A stretch of 64,000 bases of DNA, taken from the NCBI RefSeq assembly GCF_014207435.1, contig NZ_JACHGH010000010.1:1-64000 (forward strand), written 5' to 3'. This DNA is from Salirhabdus euzebyi (lineage in GTDB: Bacteria; Bacillota; Bacilli; Bacillales; Alkalibacillaceae). Positions 36,209 through 45,278 of the stretch are shown here, one piece after another (position 1 is the stretch's first letter; every line of letters begins with the position of its first letter). The position numbers were made by a program, and so were the translations under genes. The notes beneath the pieces were generated by a model that worked only from the letters and a program-made list of their open reading frames with translations, ran no database searches and was not told the origin of the DNA.

Positions 36209-37516
36209 ATGAATGTAGGCGTATATTTAAGACCTTGGAACGGTACCTTTTATACAAAACTTTCCGAAAAGACATTTCCGAAAGATCAGATTATATCTAT
36301 ATCCGAATTCAAGGGGGTGGCACAGTATTGGGTTGGTGACTCCCTATTTAATGGGAAGGATTGTAATAACTGTTTATTTGATAACAAGGAAATGATGGAT
36401 ATATACATTAGATGTAGATTTTTAAGATCGTTACCAATTGATATTTCATTTAATCTTATAAGCAAGATGACTGAAAGTATCCAAACCTTATTTGAAAAAT
36501 ATAAATTTAAAATCTTTATTGGACAACTTATTGATAATTACACATTAGATATAATAGAAAGAGTTGCTCAAAAAAAAAATGTTAAATTTATTAGCCTTGT
36601 TGGACATTTCATTAATGGATACTCAAGATTTTCCGCTAGAGGAGAATTAACAAACTTAAGACGGGATGTTAGTAAAGAAGAAATTTCAACAGTTCTTTCA
36701 AAAATAACCAAAGAAGATTATAAACCCAATTTTGATATCAATAAAGAACAGTCTCGTTTACTAGGAATCAAGTACTATTATAGGGAGAAAGTAAAAGAAA
36801 ACTACTTCTCATTACTTAAGCACATTAAAAGTGATAAATACAATTACCACTATAATACGTTTACTTTTAAAAACAAAAATCTAAATGACTTTATAAATAA
36901 GAATACTGATTTTGAATTTAAAAAACTAAATGATGTTAATATTGATAGAGATTCAATATATATACCTTTACATTTTACACCGGAAGCAACTGTAGATTAT
37001 TGGTGTGAAGACCCCTTATGTGCATTCTATGAGGACTCAATTATCGATTTAATTTGTAAATCATCACATAAACTTAATTTTATTATTAAAGAGCACCCAG
37101 CTATGTATATGAAAAGAGAGCTAGCGTTTTATGAGAAATTGGTAAGTTTCCCGAATGTGCAACTTGTACATCCATATGAAAATAGTAACTTGTTATTAAA
37201 CAAGGTTGATAATATTTATGTGTACACAGGATCAGTAGGAGTGGAGGCTTTAATTAGAGGAAAGAAAGTTTTCTCGAAAACTAGTAATTATTATAGTGAT
37301 CTTCACCCCAATATTAGTATTACACCTTATTTAAGTTCTACTGATGTTCAGAAAGTGGTTACAGAGTATGATGAAAAATTATTTATCAAGGAATTATTAC
37401 AAGGCCTAATTCCTGCAAAACTTATAAACAATAAAAAGATTATGAACAGTGACCTTGAAGGAATCTCTAAATACTTAAAGTATTATATTGAGGAATGTAA
37501 TATCTTATCTATTTAA
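36209..37516 (+). CDS. Capsule-synthesis-type protein, possible CMP-nonulosonate transferase
   Basis: 435 residues, no membrane helices. The C-terminal half resembles Kdo/capsule transferases of the Capsule_synth group: YIPLHFTPEATVDYW (about 251-265), FIIKEHPAMYMKREL (about 290) and YVYTGSVGVEALIRGKKVFSK (about 343), the last being the usual donor-site loop. Kdo transferases use a CMP-activated keto-acid sugar, and this gene directly follows the CMP-nonulosonate synthetase, so a nonulosonate transferase is a fair inference. A CNNCLF pair occurs near residue 53. The function is not proven by sequence. Confidence 0.6.
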   Translation: MNVGVYLRPWNGTFYTKLSEKTFPKDQIISISEFKGVAQYWVGDSLFNGKDCNNCLFDNKEMMDIYIRCRFLRSLPIDISFNLISKMTESIQTLFEKYKFKIFIGQLIDNYTLDIIERVAQKKNVKFISLVGHFINGYSRFSARGELTNLRRDVSKEEISTVLSKITKEDYKPNFDINKEQSRLLGIKYYYREKVKENYFSLLKHIKSDKYNYHYNTFTFKNKNLNDFINKNTDFEFKKLNDVNIDRDSIYIPLHFTPEATVDYWCEDPLCAFYEDSIIDLICKSSHKLNFIIKEHPAMYMKRELAFYEKLVSFPNVQLVHPYENSNLLLNKVDNIYVYTGSVGVEALIRGKKVFSKTSNYYSDLHPNISITPYLSSTDVQKVVTEYDEKLFIKELLQGLIPAKLINNKKIMNSDLEGISKYLKYYIEECNILSI

Positions 37517-37564
37517 AAAGTATATCTTTTAAATTAATTTGATAATAAAGTGGGTTGATCAAAA

Positions 37565-39259
37565 ATGTACCTAGTAATTAATAAGATAGCGGAGTTGATA
37601 TCTTGTTCTAATTTAAATAATCCACAGATATTTAAAATTAGTAACCATGAAATAGTCAATAAACCAATTAATAATCCAGTTTATGAGTTATTTGAGAAAG
37701 GACTTTATCAGTTTGACAGACCATATTTTAGATTAGAAAATAATAGCCTTAAATATATAGTCGTTCCTGCATGTTATAGTGGTGAAGTTTACTTTGTTGA
37801 AAAGGGAGACCAAATAATTTTAAGTGATAATTTTTTTGAAATATGCGCCAGTCTGAAAGTGGTATCTAAAGATATCGAATCTTTTGGTTTTTTTATGAAT
37901 AAAGGGTACTTTCCTCCTGGAAAGACATGGTTTAAAGAAATTGGAAGACTCTTACCTAGAAATATATACAAAATTGACAATCATAATATAACTGGTAATT
38001 ATATTAATGACTCTGAGAATTTTGAAGGGTTAAGTGATCACGAAAAGTATCAAATATTTAAAAAACGCCTTAATTCTGCTATTTTATATAATTCTTCTTC
38101 AGAACAAAAACATGGAGTAATGCTAAGTGGAGGTGTTGACTCTAGACTTATCGCACTGATTTTAGGAGCTAATAATCAAGAAATTAATACTTATACGATT
38201 AAGCAGTCACCTATTAGTATTGGTAACTTACTAGATGTTAAATTAGCAGCACAATTTTCTAATGATATTGGAGTTACACATAATGTTCCTGAATTAAATT
38301 TTAAAAATCTTGAATTAAATGAACTTGATTATATCATTAGTGAAATGCCACTAACTGTTCACATATCTTTAAACTTTTTGGCTTTAGGTTCAGCGATGAA
38401 AAATGATGGTATTGTAAATTCTTGGTGCGGACAAAATCTTGATAACCTATATAATTTAGGGCCAACAGGCAAGCTAGATTTTTCAATACCAGGTATGACT
38501 TCGTTGTTTAGAAGGTATTTTCTCAGTGATATGTATATATCCGCTTTAGATAAAGTTGAAGGCGGTTTTCTAGTAAATACGCTTATACAAAAAGCTATTG
38601 GGGTTTCTGGAGCAAAATTGTATAGTACCTTAAAAAGAACGGGGTATAAACCACCTAAAGATGTGTATGAGTTTATTCAAAACTTTAATACATCATATGA
38701 TAATACAATTTTTACGAATTTGGATAAGAAAAGTATTCAAGGAGACATAAAGGATTCTAGTATTACATTACAAAGTGTAAGAAACGAGTTATTTAAACAA
38801 AAGGTTGAAGGATATTTATCAAGTGGGGAATCTGAAGTTGTTTTTCAAACTAATATGAAGAATAACTTAACCACAATTTTACCCTATTCATCAGAAATTA
38901 TGATTCCTATTTTAAGAAGTCTAAGAACAACCATAAAAGATGTTTTAAAACCAAAGAGGTTTATGTATAAATATACTAATGAGTTTTCTACTGTATATGG
39001 GAAAAGTGTAATGGATTTCAACCTAAGAACAGAAAATGAACTTACAAAAGAACATAATCAAAACTATGATGCTCATTACGCTGCAAATCAAATATTAAAT
39101 ACAACTGTATTTGGTAGACAATTAAAGGAAATTAATAAAGATACCATTAAACATAAAAGCTTTACCAATGTACAATATTTACGAATAAACCTAATTAATT
39201 ATTGGAAACATAAAATTTGGAGTACCCTAAACGAACTTAATGTAGAAATCAGAGAATAG
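37565..39259 (+). CDS. Asparagine-synthase-like enzyme without the glutaminase cysteine
   Basis: 564 residues. The C-terminal synthetase domain has the ATP PP-loop GVMLSGGVDSRLIALIL (about 180-196). The N-terminal part keeps the Ntn-glutaminase-like fold (NKGYFPPGKTWFKEIGRLLPRN, about 111-132) but begins MYLVINK, with no Cys2, so it cannot hydrolyse glutamine by the usual route. Relatives in polysaccharide clusters are thought to adenylate a carboxyl group and form an amide using ammonia or an amine. The substrate here could be a uronic or nonulosonic acid. The start has only a weak ribosome site. Confidence 0.75.
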   Translation: MYLVINKIAELISCSNLNNPQIFKISNHEIVNKPINNPVYELFEKGLYQFDRPYFRLENNSLKYIVVPACYSGEVYFVEKGDQIILSDNFFEICASLKVVSKDIESFGFFMNKGYFPPGKTWFKEIGRLLPRNIYKIDNHNITGNYINDSENFEGLSDHEKYQIFKKRLNSAILYNSSSEQKHGVMLSGGVDSRLIALILGANNQEINTYTIKQSPISIGNLLDVKLAAQFSNDIGVTHNVPELNFKNLELNELDYIISEMPLTVHISLNFLALGSAMKNDGIVNSWCGQNLDNLYNLGPTGKLDFSIPGMTSLFRRYFLSDMYISALDKVEGGFLVNTLIQKAIGVSGAKLYSTLKRTGYKPPKDVYEFIQNFNTSYDNTIFTNLDKKSIQGDIKDSSITLQSVRNELFKQKVEGYLSSGESEVVFQTNMKNNLTTILPYSSEIMIPILRSLRTTIKDVLKPKRFMYKYTNEFSTVYGKSVMDFNLRTENELTKEHNQNYDAHYAANQILNTTVFGRQLKEINKDTIKHKSFTNVQYLRINLINYWKHKIWSTLNELNVEIRE

Positions 39260-39268
39260 GTAAAACAA

Positions 39269-40789
39269 ATGTCTGATAATAATAAAGGTATTTTCAAATC
39301 AGTATTTACGCTAACGTCTATACTAATTATTGGTAAATTACTAGGGTTTGTGCGGGAGATAACTATCGCTTCAAATTTTGGTATAAGTCCAGAAACTGAT
39401 GCCTATAATCTAGCAATGACAATTAACATTGTTATTATGGCTATAGCTGGAACAGCTTTGAGCACAGGAATGGTACCTGTACTCTCGGATATAAAATCTA
39501 CAAGAAGTCTAGAGTTACAAAATAAATATCTGAGTAATATAAGTAATATAATTATATTAACCACAGGAATTTTTGCTCTACTAATTATTATTATTGCACC
39601 TTATATTGTTGAAATATTAGGTTCAGGTTTTACTAATGAGCAAAAAGTATTAGCTGTTGAGCTAACAAGAATAGGTACTCCTATTATTGTTTTTGTTTTA
39701 ACTTCAACGGCTTTTAGTGCTTTCTTAAATAGTCGAGAAGTTTTTGGAATCCCTGCTATTGCTGGTGTTCTTAATAATATTATCTTTATCGTCTTACTGT
39801 TTTTCTTAAAGATAAATGGTGTAACAGGTCTAATGAAAGTAGCGAGTTTTGCATATTTTTGTCAGGTTCTATTTATAATTTTTTACCTACCAAAACAAAA
39901 TTATAAACATAAAATGATAGTTGATTTTAAAGACAAAAACATGATAAAGACAATCTCGATTATGATCCCTATAATTATGGGTGCTGCTGTTCAACAAATA
40001 AATGTTTTAATCGATAAGATGATTGCCACATCGCTAACACCAGGTAGTATTTCTGCCTTAAACTATGCTAACATTCTTAACTTAACTATATTAACCGTTT
40101 TTATAATGGCAATATCAACAATTATATTTCCGAGATTAGCCAATGCTGCAAGTTGGAAAGATTATAGCAGCATGGTCTCAACTACTGAAAAGGCAATTCG
40201 TTTAGTGATACTAATTACTATACCATCTACAATTTTCATCGTTTTACTTGCAGATGATATAGTGAGAGTTATATTTGAGAGAGGGGTATTTGATTCAAAA
40301 GACACTTCCATGACTTCTACAGCATTAAAATTTTATTCTATAGGTCTTATAGGATTTGGAATAAGAGAAGTGCTTCATAAAGTATTTTATTCTTTAAAAA
40401 ATACTAGAACTGTTATGATTAATGGAATTATTGCAGTTATTATAAATATACTTTTGAATTTTGCATTAGCTCCACTTATGGGCCACGCAGGTCTAGCACT
40501 TGCAACAAGTATCTCTGGAATAATAACAACTATATTGTTAATCCGTAGTTTAAGAAAAACGAAAGTTCAGTTAAAGTTTTCCAAAGTATTATATTTTTTA
40601 ATTTTGATTCTAGTAATTTCATTAATTATGGGAGTTATTATTATAACTATAGGACATTTAATTAATGGGTGGCATCCTTTGATTATATTAGTGATACAAA
40701 TCTTGATTGGTAGTGGTGTTTATGTTTTGTTATCATTATTAGCAAGAGTAAAAGAATTCTATTTTTTAAGGACATTATTAAAAAAATAG
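39269..40789 (+). CDS. MurJ/MviN-type lipid-linked oligosaccharide flippase
   Basis: 506 residues with about 14 membrane helices. The N-terminus STLTSI-like region ILIIGKLLGFVREITIASNFG, ALSTGMVPVLSDIKS and the conserved FERGVFDSKDT loop (about 339-349) place it in MurJ/MviN rather than the Wzx/RfbX family. It stands between repeat-unit assembly genes and the polymerase, where a Wzx normally lies, so it is the probable exporter of the lipid-linked repeat unit. It starts 10 bases after the previous stop. Confidence 0.85.
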   Translation: MSDNNKGIFKSVFTLTSILIIGKLLGFVREITIASNFGISPETDAYNLAMTINIVIMAIAGTALSTGMVPVLSDIKSTRSLELQNKYLSNISNIIILTTGIFALLIIIIAPYIVEILGSGFTNEQKVLAVELTRIGTPIIVFVLTSTAFSAFLNSREVFGIPAIAGVLNNIIFIVLLFFLKINGVTGLMKVASFAYFCQVLFIIFYLPKQNYKHKMIVDFKDKNMIKTISIMIPIIMGAAVQQINVLIDKMIATSLTPGSISALNYANILNLTILTVFIMAISTIIFPRLANAASWKDYSSMVSTTEKAIRLVILITIPSTIFIVLLADDIVRVIFERGVFDSKDTSMTSTALKFYSIGLIGFGIREVLHKVFYSLKNTRTVMINGIIAVIINILLNFALAPLMGHAGLALATSISGIITTILLIRSLRKTKVQLKFSKVLYFLILILVISLIMGVIIITIGHLINGWHPLIILVIQILIGSGVYVLLSLLARVKEFYFLRTLLKK

Positions 40790-40867
40790 ATCTAAATGTT
40801 TTAGAGTTGATAGGAGTTAACCTTTATGGTTGCAATTATTTTCAATGTAAAGGTCAGGAGAAAATAA

Positions 40868-42118
40868 ATGAGAAGAAGAATTAGTATTAACTTTTTACCA
40901 AGTAAATTTATTCTATATGGACTACTTATTTATTTTGCATTATTTTTGGTGGGCCCATACAAATATACTATATATAGTGTTGAAGGTTTATTTTATTTTA
41001 TCCTGGCATTTATATTTTTATTCGTAGGCGCATTTATAGGGGAAAGATCTTCAAATCAAAAGTCTTTTAATTATAAGATCTATTTAAGCAAGAAAGCAGA
41101 GATGTTTATATTATTTTTAATAATCATCTCATTTTTATCTTTTCTAGCTTACCTCTTTTATATTTTAAAAGTTGAAGGTAGTAATTTTGAATATGCCATG
41201 GGTGATATAAGACAAAATATTTCTGAAAATAGACCAATATGGCATAAAATTGCAGAAATATTAATGGATCTAGGGATCGTTATATTTTTAATTGTTTCCT
41301 CATTATCAAAAACAAATTTTAAAGTAACTAAACTTTTTTCAGTCATTGTTTTTCTATTACCCAGTTTTGCCTTGTTAGCTATTGGTGCTAGAGGAAAGGC
41401 TGTTATGACAATAATCTTATTTATAATAGCCTATTTATTACAGAAAAAGAGGGGTATTAATAATGGGTTAAATAAAGGTTTTGGTAAAGTTTTTATTTTG
41501 CTTGCTGTGATTATTTTTATTTACTTTATAATGCAACTTTTTAGTGTCCGAGGAATTGATAGGAGCATATATAATACATTTTTACTATACCCAGGTGATA
41601 TGGAAATTAAACCCTTTTATGAATGGTTGTTTACTAAATTCCCTTTTATAACAGAAACTGGTAAAATGTGGATCTATTATACCCATAGCTTCCCTTTCTT
41701 TACGTGGCTATTTGATAATTCAGATTACACACAATTGGCTTATGGAGCTTTCCAATTTAGAATTTTTGGCTTTTTACTGCAAATAATAGGAATACCTTTT
41801 ATTAATTATATAGATATTGTGCATTCACAAGTGTTTTATGGATATTATCCAACGTTTATTCAAGGTTTTCTGTTGGATTGGGGCCCAATTTACGGTTTGC
41901 TTTTTATTTTATTTAATGGGTTATTACTAGGATTTTTTTCGGTTAGTAATAAAAGGTATGGGTTTGGGTATTTTATTTTTCCATTAATATTGACAATGTG
42001 CTTTATAGCTCCAATATATTATTTTTGGCATATATCAAACTTCGATTGGGTTATTTTCCTTTATTTTCCTATTTATTTTATGATTAAAATACTAGGAGTA
42101 ACTAAAGAGAAAGCATAA
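40868..42118 (+). CDS. Oligosaccharide repeat-unit polymerase (Wzy-like)
   Basis: 416 residues with about 11-12 hydrophobic helices and a large loop in the second half (about 230-310) containing YPGDMEIKPFYEWLF and YTHSFPFFTWLF. ALLAIGARGKAVMTIILFI and SVRGIDRS match the O-antigen-polymerase (Wzy/EpsG-like) pattern, whose members share very little sequence. It is the polymerase for the second glycan of the locus; the one at 1398 is of a different subtype. TCAGGAGAAAATAA precedes the ATG. Confidence 0.8.
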   Translation: MRRRISINFLPSKFILYGLLIYFALFLVGPYKYTIYSVEGLFYFILAFIFLFVGAFIGERSSNQKSFNYKIYLSKKAEMFILFLIIISFLSFLAYLFYILKVEGSNFEYAMGDIRQNISENRPIWHKIAEILMDLGIVIFLIVSSLSKTNFKVTKLFSVIVFLLPSFALLAIGARGKAVMTIILFIIAYLLQKKRGINNGLNKGFGKVFILLAVIIFIYFIMQLFSVRGIDRSIYNTFLLYPGDMEIKPFYEWLFTKFPFITETGKMWIYYTHSFPFFTWLFDNSDYTQLAYGAFQFRIFGFLLQIIGIPFINYIDIVHSQVFYGYYPTFIQGFLLDWGPIYGLLFILFNGLLLGFFSVSNKRYGFGYFIFPLILTMCFIAPIYYFWHISNFDWVIFLYFPIYFMIKILGVTKEKA

Positions 42119-42149
42119 CCTTATATAATTCTTAGTAGGAGGGATAATT

Positions 42150-42788
42150 TTGTACGATATAGTTATTGTGGGAGCCGGGGGATTTGGTAGAGAAGTTTAT
42201 CAATATGCCAAAAGTATTTACCCTTCGGTTGAATATAGGATAAAAGGATTTCTATCAAATAATCCTGGGGATTTAGACGGTTTTGATGTTGATTCAATAA
42301 TATTAGGAGATGAGAATTCCTACGAAATACAAGAAAATGATAGGTTTATTTTTGCAATAGGTAATATTCAAATAAAAAAGAGGATAATACCAATTTTGAA
42401 AGAAAAAGGGGCAAAGTTTTTAACACTTATACATCCAACTGCTGTTGTATTCGATACTGCAAAAATAGGAGAAGGAGTGGTAATAGGCCCCTTTGTAACA
42501 GTTAGCGATCATGTTGAAATTGCAGACTTTGTAATGATGAATTTCTATTCTTCGGTTGGACATGACTCAAAAGTGGGCAAATATTCAATTCTTTCCCCAT
42601 ATGCAACAGTTAATGGCTTTTCTACTTTAGAAGAGGAAGTATTCTTAGGTACACATTCAACTGTTACAGCTTATAAAACAATTGGAAGAGAAACACAAAT
42701 AAGCGCTAATTCAGTTGCAATGTACAATACTAAACCATATTCCTTAGTCTATGGTGTACCTGGTAAAATAAAGAAAATATTTGGTTGA
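42150..42788 (+). CDS. NeuD/PglD-family sugar O/N-acyltransferase
   Basis: 212 residues: an N-terminal Rossmann-like domain (DIVIVGAGGFGREVYQYAKS) and a C-terminal left-handed beta-helix with hexapeptide repeats (IGEGVVIGPFVTVSDHVEIADFV, about 105-127). The catalytic-His segment is YSSVGHDSKVGKYSILSPYA (His about 138). The family includes PglD (acetylates UDP-diamino sugar), NeuD and LegH. It could finish the EpsC/EpsN-like sugar or acylate the nonulosonate. It lies directly before the ACP/ligase/SDR cassette, so a non-acetyl donor is possible. TTG start, AGGAGG 7 bases upstream. Confidence 0.87.
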   Translation: MYDIVIVGAGGFGREVYQYAKSIYPSVEYRIKGFLSNNPGDLDGFDVDSIILGDENSYEIQENDRFIFAIGNIQIKKRIIPILKEKGAKFLTLIHPTAVVFDTAKIGEGVVIGPFVTVSDHVEIADFVMMNFYSSVGHDSKVGKYSILSPYATVNGFSTLEEEVFLGTHSTVTAYKTIGRETQISANSVAMYNTKPYSLVYGVPGKIKKIFG

Positions 42789-42824
42789 TTATATATTATA
42801 AAGTAAACAGGAGGATTTTTAAAA

Positions 42825-43052
42825 ATGATAAATAAAGTAGCGAACATAATTAATGAAATGCTTGAAGAAACAGGACAAGACAAAGTTGAAAATTTTGACC
42901 CATCCATGAGTTTACGTGATGAATTAAATCTTGATTCTTTAATGCTTGCAGAATTAACAGTAAGATTAGAAGATGAGTTTGGGGTAGACATCTTTGAGGA
43001 TGGTGTTGTAAGAACATTAGGAGAAGTAATAGCAAAGTTAGAAGGTAAATAA
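42825..43052 (+). CDS. Acyl carrier protein
   Basis: 75 residues, strongly acidic, four-helix ACP fold. The phosphopantetheine site is LNLDSLMLAEL (Ser about 38). It is not the fatty-acid ACP, whose motif is DSLD: here the residues after Ser are Leu-Met. CAGGAGG precedes the ATG. It ends 1 base before the AMP-ligase start, so the two are a unit: the ligase would load an acid onto this ACP and the SDR could modify the acyl chain. Confidence 0.92.
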   Translation: MINKVANIINEMLEETGQDKVENFDPSMSLRDELNLDSLMLAELTVRLEDEFGVDIFEDGVVRTLGEVIAKLEGK

Positions 43053-43053
43053 A

Positions 43054-44301
43054 ATGAATAAAATTTTTTTAGTATATAAACAAATGGAAGTCACTTATGA
43101 GAATTTAATTAATGATATAAATGCCAAAGAAACTTACCAGCACTATATATTCGTTAATGATAATAATCCATACAGTATATTTTTATCAATTATTCATAGT
43201 CTCTTATATAAATATCCGATAGAAATTTTAGATGGGGATTTCTCAGATATAGAGTTGGAAGAAATCGGTGTTAATAAAACGGCATTATCAGACTCTAAAA
43301 GTATTGAAAGATTATTAACAATTAATGATTTTAATGTTTTATTAGATAAAATATCTGAAAATGAAGATTGGTCGTTGTCTTTATACACATCCGGAACAAC
43401 AGGTAGACCTAAAAAGGTGACGCATACTTTTCAATCATTAACTAGAAACGTCAAAACTGGGGATAAGTTTTCTGACAATATATGGGCTTTTGCTTATAAT
43501 CCTACTCATATAGCGGGGTTACAGGTGTTTTTTCAATCATTAATGAATCAAAATACTATTGTCTATGCATTTAATGACCAGTTAACAAATTTATCTAATT
43601 TAATAGAGGAATATAATATTACTAATATATCAGCAACTTCTACTTATTATAGAAATGTACTGCCTTACTTAAAGGATAGAGAGTATGATTCTATTAAAAG
43701 AATTACTTTTGGCGGCGAAAAATATGACCCAAGTATTGAAGACAAACTTAAAACAATTTTCCCCAATGTCAAAATTAGAAATATATATGCTTCTACTGAA
43801 GCAGGGAGTTTGTTTGTTGCTAAGGGAGAAAAATTTATAGTACCTCATACTATAAAAGGTTTAGTAAAAATAAACGAAAACAATGAATTGTTAATTCATC
43901 AAAGTTTGCTTGGTAAATCTAATTCTTTTACATTTGAGGGGAATTGGTTTAATACTGGTGACTTAGTTGAATTTATCGATAATATTCACTTCAAGTTTAT
44001 ATCTCGAAATTCAGATATGATCAATGTCGGTGGATATAAGGTAAACCCCTTAGAAGTCGAAAATACACTTATAAATGTTGAAGGCGTAATCGATTTAGTA
44101 GTTAAGTCAAAGAAAAATAAAGTAACTGGGGAAATTCTTGTTGCAGATGTTGTTAAAGGCGATAATTATAATGATATGGAATTAAAAAAGTCTATTAAGC
44201 AGTATGGAGCAAAGCATTTGCAGGAATGGAAAATTCCAAGGATAATAAAGTTTGTTAATGAAATACCGAAGTCTCGTACAGGAAAGAAGGTTAGAAAATG
44301 A
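43054..44301 (+). CDS. AMP-dependent acyl-ACP/CoA ligase
   Basis: 415 residues, ANL adenylating family. The P-loop is SLYTSGTTGRPKKVTHT (about 109-125); then NIYASTEAG (about 246, adenine site), FNTGDLVEF (about 305), NSDMINVGGYKVNPLEVE, and at the very end the catalytic-lysine motif PKSRTGKKVRK. The N-terminal domain is shorter than in usual acyl-CoA synthetases of 500 or more residues. Given the ACP next door, loading of a carboxylic acid onto the ACP is the likely reaction. It overlaps the SDR gene by 4 bases (ATGA). Confidence 0.87.
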   Translation: MNKIFLVYKQMEVTYENLINDINAKETYQHYIFVNDNNPYSIFLSIIHSLLYKYPIEILDGDFSDIELEEIGVNKTALSDSKSIERLLTINDFNVLLDKISENEDWSLSLYTSGTTGRPKKVTHTFQSLTRNVKTGDKFSDNIWAFAYNPTHIAGLQVFFQSLMNQNTIVYAFNDQLTNLSNLIEEYNITNISATSTYYRNVLPYLKDREYDSIKRITFGGEKYDPSIEDKLKTIFPNVKIRNIYASTEAGSLFVAKGEKFIVPHTIKGLVKINENNELLIHQSLLGKSNSFTFEGNWFNTGDLVEFIDNIHFKFISRNSDMINVGGYKVNPLEVENTLINVEGVIDLVVKSKKNKVTGEILVADVVKGDNYNDMELKKSIKQYGAKHLQEWKIPRIIKFVNEIPKSRTGKKVRK

Positions 44302-45023
44302 AATGGGTAATTGTTACAGGTGATTCAAAAGGTCTTGGTAAAGAAATAGTAGGTAAGATACTATCAGATACTGAATTTGGAGTTGTTGGTATAAGCCGTT
44401 CAAATGAAGAGTCAGTTAAAGAATTACTAGATAAATATCCTAATAGATTTAAACATATTTCTTTTGACTTAGAAAAAGTGGCGGATATAAAGGAACTGTA
44501 TATAAAACAAATTCGGAAAATAGGTCCTATTTATGGATTAGTGAATAACTCTGCATATGCTTACGATGATATTGTATCTAACTTAAATGTTGAGAACCTA
44601 GAACGTATGTATAAAGTTAATGTATTTTCTCCGATGCACTTAACAAAATATGCTATTAGAGATATGTTATTAAATAAAATTGAAGGTTCAATTGTTCATA
44701 TTTCATCAGTTAGCGCCCATACTGGTTATAAGGGATTAAGTATGTATGCTTCCACAAAGGGAGCTATGGAAGCTTTCTCTAAAAACACAGCAAGGGAATG
44801 GGGAGCTAGAGGTATTCGTTCAAACTGTGTTGTACCTGGTTTTATGGAAACGTCAATGAGTGCATCATTAACAAATGAGCAAAAAGATCGTATATATAAG
44901 AGAACATCTATGAAGAAGGAAACAGATGTAGAGAGTGTAGCGAATTCTGTTGTGTTCTTATTATCTGAAAAAGCCCGATCTATTACGGGGACTGCTATTC
45001 ACGTTGATAATGGAACAATTTAA
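44298..45023 (+). CDS. SDR oxidoreductase, FabG-like
   Basis: 241 residues, classical SDR: WVIVTGDSKGLGKEIVGKI (cofactor-binding TGxxxGxG, about 3-21), LVNNSAYAYDD (NNAG equivalent with Ser for Ala), SIVHISSVSAHTGY (catalytic Ser about 139) and MYASTKGAMEAF (Tyr-x-x-x-Lys, about 151-155), ending in GTAIHVDNGT. The likely job is reduction of a 3-ketoacyl group on the neighbouring ACP, giving, for example, a 3-hydroxyacyl group; oxidation of a sugar is possible too. Last gene of the operon; a terminator follows. Confidence 0.87.
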   Translation: MKWVIVTGDSKGLGKEIVGKILSDTEFGVVGISRSNEESVKELLDKYPNRFKHISFDLEKVADIKELYIKQIRKIGPIYGLVNNSAYAYDDIVSNLNVENLERMYKVNVFSPMHLTKYAIRDMLLNKIEGSIVHISSVSAHTGYKGLSMYASTKGAMEAFSKNTAREWGARGIRSNCVVPGFMETSMSASLTNEQKDRIYKRTSMKKETDVESVANSVVFLLSEKARSITGTAIHVDNGTI

Positions 45024-45080
45024 CATCAAAAAGATAGGTGGAAAATATCATAAGTACACATAACTAAATGAATAAAGTAA

Positions 45081-45113
45081 AAAATCTCCTACTTAAATTA
45101 GGAGATTTTTTAT
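45081..45113 (+). terminator. Terminator of the main exopolysaccharide operon
   Basis: AAAATCTCCT (45081-45090) pairs perfectly with AGGAGATTTT (45100-45109), with flanking A and T tracts; possibly bidirectional. Confidence 0.9.
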
Positions 45114-45278
45114 TTAATAATTTATATTATTATGATATTGAAATAATCTAATTTTTAAAATTAAATAATGTAAAATACGAAAAGATCTTATAAAGGCATA
45201 ATGAAACATACAAAATATTAAAAAAGTTTAATTTTAATTTTTTTTAAAATGAATCAGTTAAAAGTAGGAGGAGCATTA

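Noticed and set aside
36209-37516. Possible LegG (hydrolysing 2-epimerase) assignment
   Set aside because: No NeuC/WecB-type motifs; the KEHP and GSVGVEALIRG blocks fit capsule/Kdo-type transferases instead.
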